Positions 57,525 to 64,000 of a stretch of 64,000 bases of DNA are shown one piece after another. The number at the start of each line of letters is the position of its first letter. Position 1 is the stretch's first letter. The stretch lies in assembly GCF_003202915.1 (NCBI RefSeq), contig NZ_QGLP01000006.1, positions 124,001-188,000 of the forward strand, given 5' to 3'. The stretch comes from Gilliamella apicola. Its GTDB lineage: Bacteria; Pseudomonadota; Gammaproteobacteria; Enterobacterales; Orbaceae. The position numbers were made by a program, and so were the translations under genes. Under the pieces are notes generated by a model, which saw only the letters and a list, made by a program, of their open reading frames with translations, made no database searches and had not been told where the DNA came from.

Positions 57525-58633
57525 TGAGAACACCTCAGAAAGATATAATCTGCTTTAAAAATGGTGTTTATGAGCTGAAGACACAAACTTTTAGACCTCA
57601 CAATAAAAAAGATTGGTTATTGGTAAGTAATGATATTGATTATTACCCTGCCAAAGAAAATGAATCCTTCGAAACTCACGCGCCAAATTTCGCTAAATGG
57701 CTAAAAAGAGCATCAGGCAATCAAGATAAGGCTAAGAACATACTAGCTGGGCTTTATATGATATTAGCTAATCGTTATGACTGGCAATTATTCTTAGAAG
57801 TTACAGGCGCAGGTGGTAGCGGTAAAAGTGTATTTGCTGAAATCGCAACTATGTTATCAGGCAAAAATAATACTGTTATAGGCACAATGGAATCACTGGA
57901 AAAGGCAAGAGATAGAGCCTTAGTAGTTGGTTACTCTCTTATCATTTTACCAGACCAACCGCGATATATGGGTAGTGGAGCAGGTTTAAAAGCCATTACT
58001 GGCGGTGATGAAGTCGCAATTGACCCAAAACACAAACAACCCTATTCCTGCAAGATTCCAGCAGTAGTGTTAGTAATCAACAACGAAGCCATGCGATTTA
58101 ATGAGCACAACGGGGGCATATCAAGACGAAGGGTAATATTTCACTTTGGCAAGGTCATCCCAGAAAAAGAACGAGACTTAAACTTGGTTAGCAAAATAGA
58201 GCAAGAGCTACCCTCAATTGTTAGACTGCTACTTAATGAGTTCGCTAACCCTAATGAGGCTAAAGAACGATTACACAAACAGCAACAATCGGAAGAAGCA
58301 ACGACTATTAAAAGAGAATCTGACCATTTAGTCGATTTCTGTAGCTATTTTGACGCGTTAAACAACCCTAACGGTATGTTAATAGGAAATCTTGGAATTA
58401 CGCCATTTAATCCAAGAAAGTATCTTTACCATGCTTATATTGAATACATCCGTAATACAGGGCTGAATAATCCCCTATCCCTTACCCAATTCGGCACATC
58501 TTTAAGTTATGCAATGAACAAGGACGGCAAGCAATACATAAAGAAGCGCTATACAGCAGGAAATAAAACTAATTTAGAACTTAATTTAAACGCTAGTAAA
58601 GACTGGTTACCTAAAGCAGAAGAGCCTACTTAA
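57524..58633 (+). CDS. SF3-type replicative helicase (C-terminal part of P4-alpha-like protein)
   Basis: 369 aa from the ATG that overlaps the zinc-ribbon stop. P-loop GAGGSGKS at 95-102, Walker-B-like LIILPDQ near 153, and sensor VLVINNEAMRFNEHNGGISRRR near 185 mark the D5/SF3 helicase of P4-alpha proteins. A C-terminal region follows that may bind the origin. The primase/Toprim domain normally between zinc ribbon and helicase is missing, so if functional the element must use host primase. Compared with a full-length P4 alpha this is an internal deletion of roughly 300 residues. Confidence 0.85.
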   Translation: MRTPQKDIICFKNGVYELKTQTFRPHNKKDWLLVSNDIDYYPAKENESFETHAPNFAKWLKRASGNQDKAKNILAGLYMILANRYDWQLFLEVTGAGGSGKSVFAEIATMLSGKNNTVIGTMESLEKARDRALVVGYSLIILPDQPRYMGSGAGLKAITGGDEVAIDPKHKQPYSCKIPAVVLVINNEAMRFNEHNGGISRRRVIFHFGKVIPEKERDLNLVSKIEQELPSIVRLLLNEFANPNEAKERLHKQQQSEEATTIKRESDHLVDFCSYFDALNNPNGMLIGNLGITPFNPRKYLYHAYIEYIRNTGLNNPLSLTQFGTSLSYAMNKDGKQYIKKRYTAGNKTNLELNLNASKDWLPKAEEPT

Positions 58634-58681
58634 TTTTTTTGTTTATGAGTATTCTAACCGCCTGATTGGCGGTTTTTTGTA
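58604..58681 (+). repeat. Direct repeat, left copy (end of helicase gene plus terminator)
   Basis: From TGGTTACCTAAAGCAGA through the terminator. About 78 bp with roughly 88-90 percent identity by eye to 60446-60521. It includes the last codons of the helicase gene. Confidence 0.85.
58656..58678 (+). terminator. Terminator of the replication module
   Basis: AACCGCC / GGCGGTT stem with a 5-nt loop and T6, 23 bp after the helicase stop. Confidence 0.88.
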
Positions 58682-58804
58682 TAGTACGAATGTAGAGTTA
58701 AAATATAGACCGTACATGGTGATTATTTAGCAATATAAATTTTAATTTTAATATCATTTTGTTCATTATAAATTAAATAACAAAATTGGCTGTTATTTTC
58801 GTAT

Positions 58805-59425
58805 TTATGCTTTGACCCAAATCGGGGCTACTGTTGGTCCTTGCCCAAGGAAAAAGGCAAAATGAATATTCATTGCACCAATAGGTTCAATAAAACGACT
58901 ATTACACAAAGGACCAGCGTCAATCGGTTCAAATCCAATTGAATTAGCAATGTTTGATACAACGGTTTTCGCGTTATCATCATCAGAAGCAATAAAAACT
59001 TGCAAAGTTTGTTTTGTTCGTGCTGATGTAGGTAATAATTGAGCAAAGATAGTATTAAATGCTTTTACGATTTTCGCCTTTGGTGCCAATGCTTGAATTT
59101 CTTCTGCGCCTGATGTGACATGACCAATCAGTAACTCTTTAAAGTCTTCCGTAACTGGGTTAGTTATATCAATTAATATTTTATCGGTTAAATCACCACA
59201 AGAGAGTAATACCTCTTTTACGGCTTGATAAGGTAGTGCTAAAATCACCATTTCGGCTGATTTTACCGCGGTTTCAATACAACCGCTTTCAGCGCCTATA
59301 TTTTTTGCGAGAGTCTGAGCTTTTGCTGAGTTTCTGCTTGCAATTACAATATCATGATTTGTTGTGGCAAGTACATTTGCAAGTCCTGTCCCCATATTTC
59401 CTGTTCCAATAATAGCAATTTTCAT
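58805..59425 (-). CDS. NADPH-dependent F420-reductase-like oxidoreductase
   Basis: Rossmann-fold protein of 206 aa of the NADP-oxidoreductase/F420-dependent family: MKIAIIGTGNMGTGLA nucleotide site, VILALPYQAVKEVL, DITNPVTEDF, and VKAFNTIFAQLLP. Many members in bacteria without F420 act on unknown substrates. Divergent from a LysR gene across a 100-bp gap, a common regulator-target pair. Both lie between direct repeats. Confidence 0.82.
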   Translation of the reverse strand: MKIAIIGTGNMGTGLANVLATTNHDIVIASRNSAKAQTLAKNIGAESGCIETAVKSAEMVILALPYQAVKEVLLSCGDLTDKILIDITNPVTEDFKELLIGHVTSGAEEIQALAPKAKIVKAFNTIFAQLLPTSARTKQTLQVFIASDDDNAKTVVSNIANSIGFEPIDAGPLCNSRFIEPIGAMNIHFAFFLGQGPTVAPIWVKA

Positions 59426-59525
59426 TTTTATCTCCTGTTTATGAATGAATTGATAAAACTATACAATAGAAATAAAAAGTGATAAATTTCAGTTATATTT
59501 CATATTTAAAAACAAATTGTTTCTA

Positions 59526-60422
59526 ATGGATAGATTAACTTCTATGTCTGTTTTTGTGAAAGCCGTTGAATTAGGCTCATTTTCGGCTACAGCAAACGTA
59601 TTTAATATGTCACCGCAATTAGTTGGTAAACATGTCCGCATGCTTGAAGAACACCTAAATGTTCGTTTATTAAATAGAACAACTCGTCACCAGAGCTTAA
59701 CCGAAGTAGGACGTGCATTTTATGAACGAGCCAAAAATATTCTTGCCGAAGTTGAAGAGTCAGAAGCGATTGCAGCACAAATTAATGCCACACCTCGAGG
59801 GCGAATTAAGATTAGTGCACCAACAACATTTGGCACTCATGCATTAGCACCTCAGTTACCCGAGTTTTTAAGCACTTATCCAGAAATTTCCATTGATTTA
59901 TCACTTACTAATCGTATTGTTGATTTAATTGATGAAGGATTTGATTTAGTTTTCAGAGTTGGCGAATTACCTGATAGTGGACTAATTGCAAGAAAATTAA
60001 AACCTTATCAATTGATTTTGTGTGCAGCTCCTTTATATCTAAAATCCTCGCCACCGATTAATTCGCCAAAAGATCTTAAATATCACGAATGTTTAGGTTT
60101 TTCTCACACAACATTACAAACTCATTGGCAATTTGAGGGAGCTGAGGGTCATTTTTCTGTACCTGTATCAGGGCGATTCATGACCGACAGTGGTGATGCA
60201 CTATTACCAGCAGCCATTGCTGGATTAGGTATTATGTTACAATCAGCCGAAATGGTGACACCAGCAATAGAAAAAGGACTGTTAGTTCATCTTTTACCTG
60301 ACTATCATGTACCAACCCGACCCATGCATATTCTTTATGCATCTAATCGCCATGTTTTACCTAAACTAAGATGTTTTATTGATTTTTGTATTAAAAAATT
60401 TGGTGAATGTGAACAAAGTTAG
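59526..60422 (+). CDS. LysR-family transcription regulator
   Basis: 298 aa with N-terminal helix-turn-helix (FVKAVELGSFSATANVFNMS ... RLLNRTTRHQSLTEVG) and substrate-binding domain. It belongs to the CrgA/AaeR-like group by its TPRGRIKISAP segment. The frame opens at TTG 59517; the ATG at 59526 (MDRLTSM) is preferred. It probably controls the divergent oxidoreductase. Confidence 0.87.
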   Translation: MDRLTSMSVFVKAVELGSFSATANVFNMSPQLVGKHVRMLEEHLNVRLLNRTTRHQSLTEVGRAFYERAKNILAEVEESEAIAAQINATPRGRIKISAPTTFGTHALAPQLPEFLSTYPEISIDLSLTNRIVDLIDEGFDLVFRVGELPDSGLIARKLKPYQLILCAAPLYLKSSPPINSPKDLKYHECLGFSHTTLQTHWQFEGAEGHFSVPVSGRFMTDSGDALLPAAIAGLGIMLQSAEMVTPAIEKGLLVHLLPDYHVPTRPMHILYASNRHVLPKLRCFIDFCIKKFGECEQS

Positions 60423-60445
60423 AAATCATAATAGGCTGTATAAAT

Positions 60446-60521
60446 TGGTTACCTAAAGCAGATAAGCCTGCTTAATTTTTTTTATGAGTATTCTAACCGC
60501 CTTGATTGGCGGTTTTTTGTA
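60446..60521 (+). repeat. Direct repeat, right copy
   Basis: Diverged copy of 58604-58681. It still encodes WLPKADKPA-stop, a relic of a second helicase-gene 3' end, and includes a full terminator (60495-60518: AACCGCC / GGCGGTT and T6). Confidence 0.83.
60495..60518 (+). terminator. Terminator in the right repeat copy
   Basis: AACCGCC-6-GGCGGTT with T6. It would also stop transcripts from the upstream LysR gene. Confidence 0.82.
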
Positions 60522-60577
60522 TTATACAAAATAGATACTTAAGGAAATAAACAAATATATTAAAGCTAAGGCTAAAA

Positions 60578-60672
60578 TTACTTTGGAGTTAAGAGATAAC
60601 TTTCGGTAAGTAAATCGAATATGTCTTTATCTGATAAATGTTCAGAAAGAATAATGCTGATCCAATGAAATT
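60578..60672 (-). pseudogene. Remnant of a YjbR/MmcQ-family gene
   Basis: On the minus strand, FHWISIILSEHLSDKDIFDL followed by LTESYLLTPK-stop resembles the C-terminal end of YjbR/MmcQ proteins (HW...D..ELLD.SY.L). A stop (TAA) lies in frame just before it and no start or upstream domain was found. Small gene fragments like this are common at island edges. Confidence 0.55.
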
Positions 60673-60878
60673 ACCCCAAATCTAGCATTAAATCGGATAC
60701 CAAACAGGATACAGAAAAAGACATTAACTAAATTTTTTATTTTTTATTCAACATATTATTTAATTTATTCGAGTCCTATAACAGGGCTGGAAAAATAGAT
60801 TTTATAACTTTGCCTTAATAACGATTATAATTTTATTTCTTAAAAATTGAACAATCCTCTAAATCTTCGCATTAAAAT

Positions 60879-61763
60879 TTAAACCTTCAACGTATTCACC
60901 ACAACCCGTAATGCGGATGATATATTGCGATGTGGATAGTAGAGGTATAAAGGTGGAAAAGTATAGCTATACTCATTAAAAATGCGGATGAGTTGACCAT
61001 TAGCCAGTTCCTTTGCAATCAGTTCTTCGGGTAAATAAGCAATCCCTAATCCCATTTTTGCGGCAACGAGCGTTGGATAATCATCATTTAAAATCCATTG
61101 TCCTTGTGGGGTGATTTTAATAATTTGACCTGAGTACTTAAATTCCCACTGAAAAAGATGTCCGTTGGATAAACGATAACCAATACATTGATGTTGTGTT
61201 AACTCTTGTATCGTGCTAGGAAATCCCTTTTTTTGAAAATAATCAGCCGTTGCTACCACCGCCATTTTCATAGGTTGACTAATGCAAACAGCGACCATAT
61301 CTTCGGCAACATCACTACCAAAACGAATACCCGCATCAAATCCTTTTGCAACAATATCAACAAAACGATTATCACTAATAAACTCAAACTGAATATCAGG
61401 ATATTTGTCCTTAAAATGGGCTAATTTAGGGAGTAGTAGCGTTTCAATCACTTGTAGTCCACAGTTAATACGCACTAAGCCAGATGGTGAATTTCGATAG
61501 TGTTCAATCAGTTGAAGTTCGTTATCTATTTTAGCAAAACTTGTTTCAACAGTGCGAAATAGCTGCTCGCCAACTTGGGTAAGCGAAACGCTTCTTGTCG
61601 TACGATTAAATAACTGTACCCCTAAACGCTGTTCCAATTGATGAATTTTTTTACTTAGTGCAGGGGAAGAGATCCCCAGTTTTTGTGATGCTTTATTAAA
61701 ATTTTTTTCTTGTGCAACCTTTAAGAAGGCAAGTAGATCATTATAGTTTTCACGTTTAAGCAT
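60879..61763 (-). CDS. LysR-family transcription regulator
   Basis: 294 aa from ATG 61763 (MLKRENYNDLLAFLKVAQEK); the frame is open to 61787 without a ribosome site, so either start is possible. The helix-turn-helix is FNKASQKLGISSPALSKKIHQLE and the C-terminus is a substrate-binding domain with DAGIRFG and MGLGIAYLP. Divergent from a secreted hydrolase gene, its likely target. Confidence 0.87.
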   Translation of the reverse strand: MLKRENYNDLLAFLKVAQEKNFNKASQKLGISSPALSKKIHQLEQRLGVQLFNRTTRSVSLTQVGEQLFRTVETSFAKIDNELQLIEHYRNSPSGLVRINCGLQVIETLLLPKLAHFKDKYPDIQFEFISDNRFVDIVAKGFDAGIRFGSDVAEDMVAVCISQPMKMAVVATADYFQKKGFPSTIQELTQHQCIGYRLSNGHLFQWEFKYSGQIIKITPQGQWILNDDYPTLVAAKMGLGIAYLPEELIAKELANGQLIRIFNEYSYTFPPLYLYYPHRNISSALRVVVNTLKV

Positions 61764-61933
61764 AAAAATCGTAATTAATGACGTCATTTGATATTAGTCA
61801 GTAGTAAAATTTACTAATAACTCCAAGTTAATAGTATATGAACTTTTTTGCATATTATCATTATATTATTAACCGATATAATTTATGTCTAGCAACAAAA
61901 TGGGTAACACATTCTTTTCTAAAGGAAACATAA

Positions 61934-63022
61934 ATGAAACTAAAAGTCATTACTTCAGCGTTATTATTTAGTACAACTTTATTTGGAGCAACCGCTATGG
62001 CAGATATTCGTTCACAAACTGTTATTGAAATTCCGACACAAACGATTCAATTGGAACAAAATTGGGATAAAATTTTCCCTAAAAGCGATAAAGTTGAACA
62101 CCATAAAGTTACCTTCAAAAACCGCTATGGTATTACACTTGCCGCTGACTTATATATTCCTAAGGACGTTATTGGCAAATTACCGGCGGTTGCAGTGAGT
62201 GGTCCATTTGGCGCAGTAAAAGAGCAATCATCAGGTTTATACGCACAAACGCTAGCTGAACGTGGATTTATTACTGTAGCATTTGACCCGTCATTTACGG
62301 GTGAAAGTAGTGGCTTGCCACGTAATCAAGCCTCTGGTGATATCAATACTGAAGATTTTAGTGCTGCAATTGATTATCTTGGCTCTCTCGATAATGTTGA
62401 TCAAAACAGAATCGGTATTTTAGGGGTATGTGGTTGGGGTGGAATGGCGTTAAATGCAGCAGCAATTGATACTCGAATTAAAGCCGTAGCCACCAGTGTT
62501 ATGTATGATATGAGTCGTGTTATATCAAAAGGTTATAATGATAGCATGACTAAAGAACAACGATTAGCTATGAAACAAGCCTTAAATGATAGCCGTTGGG
62601 ATGATGCAAAAAATGGTTATGCCACTAAAAATCCGAGAAATAACATTCCGGCAGATCAAATAACCGATGAAACACCTAAATTTATGGCTGATTATTCCCG
62701 TTTTTATACCACTGAACGTGGATTCCATATTCGAGCGGCTAATTCTAATCCCGATGGTTCTTGGGTATTAACAATGCCGCTTTCATTTGCCAATATGCCA
62801 CTATTAAGCTATGCCAATGAAATCAGTGCAGCAACATTAATTGTAGCGGGTGAAAAAGCCCATTCTCGTTACTTCTCGGAAGATACTTTTAAAGCGGTTG
62901 GTAGCCAAAATAAAGAATTAGTCATTGTTCCTGATGCTAGCCATACTGACTTATATGACAATAGAACTAACAAAATTCCATTTGATAAATTTGAACAGTT
63001 CTTTAAAGACAATTTGAAATAA
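61934..63022 (+). CDS. Secreted alpha/beta hydrolase with Cys nucleophile motif
   Basis: 362 aa with a signal peptide (MKLKVITSALLFSTTLFGATAMA). The alpha/beta-hydrolase fold shows GVCGWGGMALNAA at the nucleophile elbow, with Cys where most family members have Ser (as in dienelactone hydrolases), AFDPSFTGESSG before it, and a C-terminal PDASHTDLYD with the catalytic His. Related to the YcjY-like group. Divergent from a LysR gene. Substrate unknown. A terminator follows. Confidence 0.82.
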   Translation: MKLKVITSALLFSTTLFGATAMADIRSQTVIEIPTQTIQLEQNWDKIFPKSDKVEHHKVTFKNRYGITLAADLYIPKDVIGKLPAVAVSGPFGAVKEQSSGLYAQTLAERGFITVAFDPSFTGESSGLPRNQASGDINTEDFSAAIDYLGSLDNVDQNRIGILGVCGWGGMALNAAAIDTRIKAVATSVMYDMSRVISKGYNDSMTKEQRLAMKQALNDSRWDDAKNGYATKNPRNNIPADQITDETPKFMADYSRFYTTERGFHIRAANSNPDGSWVLTMPLSFANMPLLSYANEISAATLIVAGEKAHSRYFSEDTFKAVGSQNKELVIVPDASHTDLYDNRTNKIPFDKFEQFFKDNLK

Positions 63023-63056
63023 TCATACTTAATCAATTTAGCTTATTCACATTGTA

Positions 63057-63088
63057 AAAAGCCACCAAAATTTGGAGGCTTTTGTGTT
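63057..63088 (+). terminator. Terminator after the hydrolase gene
   Basis: AAAAGCC-A-CC / GG-A-GGCTTTT stem with one mismatch, then GTGTTTTT. Confidence 0.75.
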
Positions 63089-63148
63089 TTTACGATAAGT
63101 TATTTAAAAGTTTTTAAACATTTTATTTATGACTAAATATCAACATAA

Positions 63149-64000
63149 TTAAAGAATTACTCCTGTTTCCACCAGTGAGTAAAATGCTTTTCTCGTCTGT
63201 CTAGCCAAATGGGTTGGACAATGATCGGGGGTAAATAAGTCAAACTCAGGATCTTGACTGTTATCGGTAATGCGTTTAAATGGCTCATACCAAGGATGAT
63301 TTGAGATTGAGAAACGCCCTACATGCGCAGGCATTAACACATTGGCCTGTAAATCTTTAGCTGCAAGTATGGCTTGTTTAGGAGTCATGTGAATATCCGC
63401 TCAACGCGCATCGTATTGACCACTATCTAAAATACCAAATCAAAGCCATTAATTAGATTCGCTATCTGTTTAAAGTGCGGTCCATAGTGGCGGGCAGATA
63501 AAACATAATGCGTAAAATCATTGTCTAATGTTAATTCGCTATACCTGTCATACGATTTTTCGAATATCTCCAATAACGTAAATGGGCTCCAACACCCAAT
63601 GGAACAATTGCTTGTTTGACTTTATTATATAAACCAGTCACGGTTGGATAATCGAGATGATCCCAGTGATCATGTAATATCAGTAAATAATCAATCTCTG
63701 GCAAATCTATTACACGATATGATGTTGTGCCACTAAAGGCTTTATTTAAAAAAAGAGAATGAGGTGCATAATCACTTAATACCAGATCGATTAAGATACG
63801 TTTACCATGTAATTGTACATAATAATAGGAGTGACCAAGCCATATAAGCAAATCTTCGTTACTTGCTAAAGCATTAAGATCTGTTTTTATTGCAGGCAAA
63901 TTCTGACTGGGGACGGTTTCTTTATTACCATAAAAAAAATCATTCCACAAAATGGAAAAGATGTAGGAATCATTTGTTAATTTTTGTGTTGGAATAAGAT
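63149..64000 (-). pseudogene. Broken MBL-fold metallohydrolase gene, running off the window
   Basis: Minus-strand remnant of a metallo-beta-lactamase-fold hydrolase of the RomA/UlaG-like group. The 5' part (63531-64000, frame open to the edge) has LLIWLGHSYYYVQLHGKRIL and the metal motif HDHWDHLDY. A middle part (about 63423-63525, another frame) reads LDNDFTHYVLSARHYGPHF then FKQIANLINGFDLVF. The 3' part, from DSGQYDAR through a TGA where the family has Trp, then ADIHMTPKQAIL, runs to 63149. Frameshifts, a nonsense codon and an apparent internal deletion (the segment after ARHYG is short) make a functional product unlikely. Confidence 0.83.

Larger units (their letters stand above)
50546..58683 (+). 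mobile_element. P4-like integrative element next to ssrA, partly decayed
   Basis: Supported by a P4-type integrase directly after the 3' end of ssrA, an AlpA-like regulator, phage-type small genes and a P4-type zinc-ribbon plus SF3-helicase replication module, all on the plus strand. The left end is the ssrA 3' end. No copy of the ssrA 3' end was found by eye farther right, so the right boundary is uncertain. The terminator after the helicase gene is used here, but a repeat of that end at 60446-60521 suggests the element or a second one reached that far. Confidence 0.75.
60423..60878. other. Spacer with repeat copy and gene remnant
   Basis: Contains the right direct-repeat copy with its terminator and a YjbR-like remnant, listed separately. 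The remainder has no recognisable gene. Confidence 0.5.

Noticed and set aside
50546-64000. A second copy of the ssrA 3' end marking the right end of the element
   Set aside because: I looked for GCCAGCTCCACCA-like sequence to the end of the window and did not find one; the distal attachment site may be degraded or outside.
1-64000. CRISPR array, tRNA or rRNA genes
   Set aside because: No regularly spaced repeats with unique spacers and no tRNA or rRNA signatures were seen apart from the tmRNA.

Overview
The window looks like chromosome of an AT-rich gammaproteobacterium. NrdA, NrdB, RarA, GlnD, LolA, UxaA/B/C, ExuT, GldA, PflE and PflF read as close relatives of the E. coli proteins, and the tmRNA encodes an E. 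coli-type tag (ANDENYALAA). Low G+C, galacturonate/pectin catabolism, several PTS systems and an anaerobic glycyl-radical pathway suggest an insect-gut commensal of the Orbaceae (Gilliamella-like). That placement is inference, not proof.

Positions 1-17.6 kb are sugar-acid catabolism. A truncated second uxaA at the left edge faces a minus-strand set: exuT, uxaC, uxaB, uxaA, a GPH-family transporter and a cytoplasmic GH28 galacturonidase, with exuR divergent from exuT. Then come a GntR-like LacI regulator and an operon of a 2-hydroxyacid dehydrogenase, a KDPG aldolase and a complete mannose-family PTS (IIC, IID, IIB, IIA). Its promoter has a CRP-like site and a 39-bp double operator.

Positions 17.6-25.4 kb hold a diverged M28-like membrane protein, lolA/rarA (divergent here) and nrdAB with two NrdR boxes.

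Positions 25.6-38.7 kb are the most coherent unit: gldA, fsa, a lactose/cellobiose-type PTS, a DeoR regulator, an orphan glucoside-type IIC, a ROK kinase, pflE and pflF. These are the counterparts of the E. coli enzymes reported to ferment 1,5-anhydrohexitols through 1-deoxyfructose-6-phosphate to glyceraldehyde-3-phosphate and 1,2-propanediol. Copies of an ATAACTTTC-containing operator precede each transcription unit, and CRP-like sites lie upstream of the PTS and of the ROK/pflE intergenic region, so the parts appear to be one regulon. A two-lobed periplasmic aspartic-protease-like protein and a second DeoR gene follow.

Positions 39-50.1 kb are mostly core: glnD, an AEC carrier, an HD hydrolase, mprF-acvB (lysyl-phosphatidylglycerol synthesis plus a presumed hydrolase), an EamA transporter and ghrB.

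Positions 50.2-60.5 kb are a tmRNA gene followed by a P4-like integrative element: tyrosine integrase, small unknown genes, a GNAT acetyltransferase, a gene behind a LexA-type box, an AlpA-like regulator, a 52-aa ribbon-helix-helix protein with repeated operators, and a replication module in which a zinc-ribbon protein is separated from an SF3 helicase and the primase (Toprim) domain is missing. A direct repeat of the helicase gene end and its terminator recurs 1.84 kb downstream, bracketing an oxidoreductase/LysR pair. The right end has a YjbR remnant, a LysR/hydrolase pair and a broken MBL-fold hydrolase gene running off the window.
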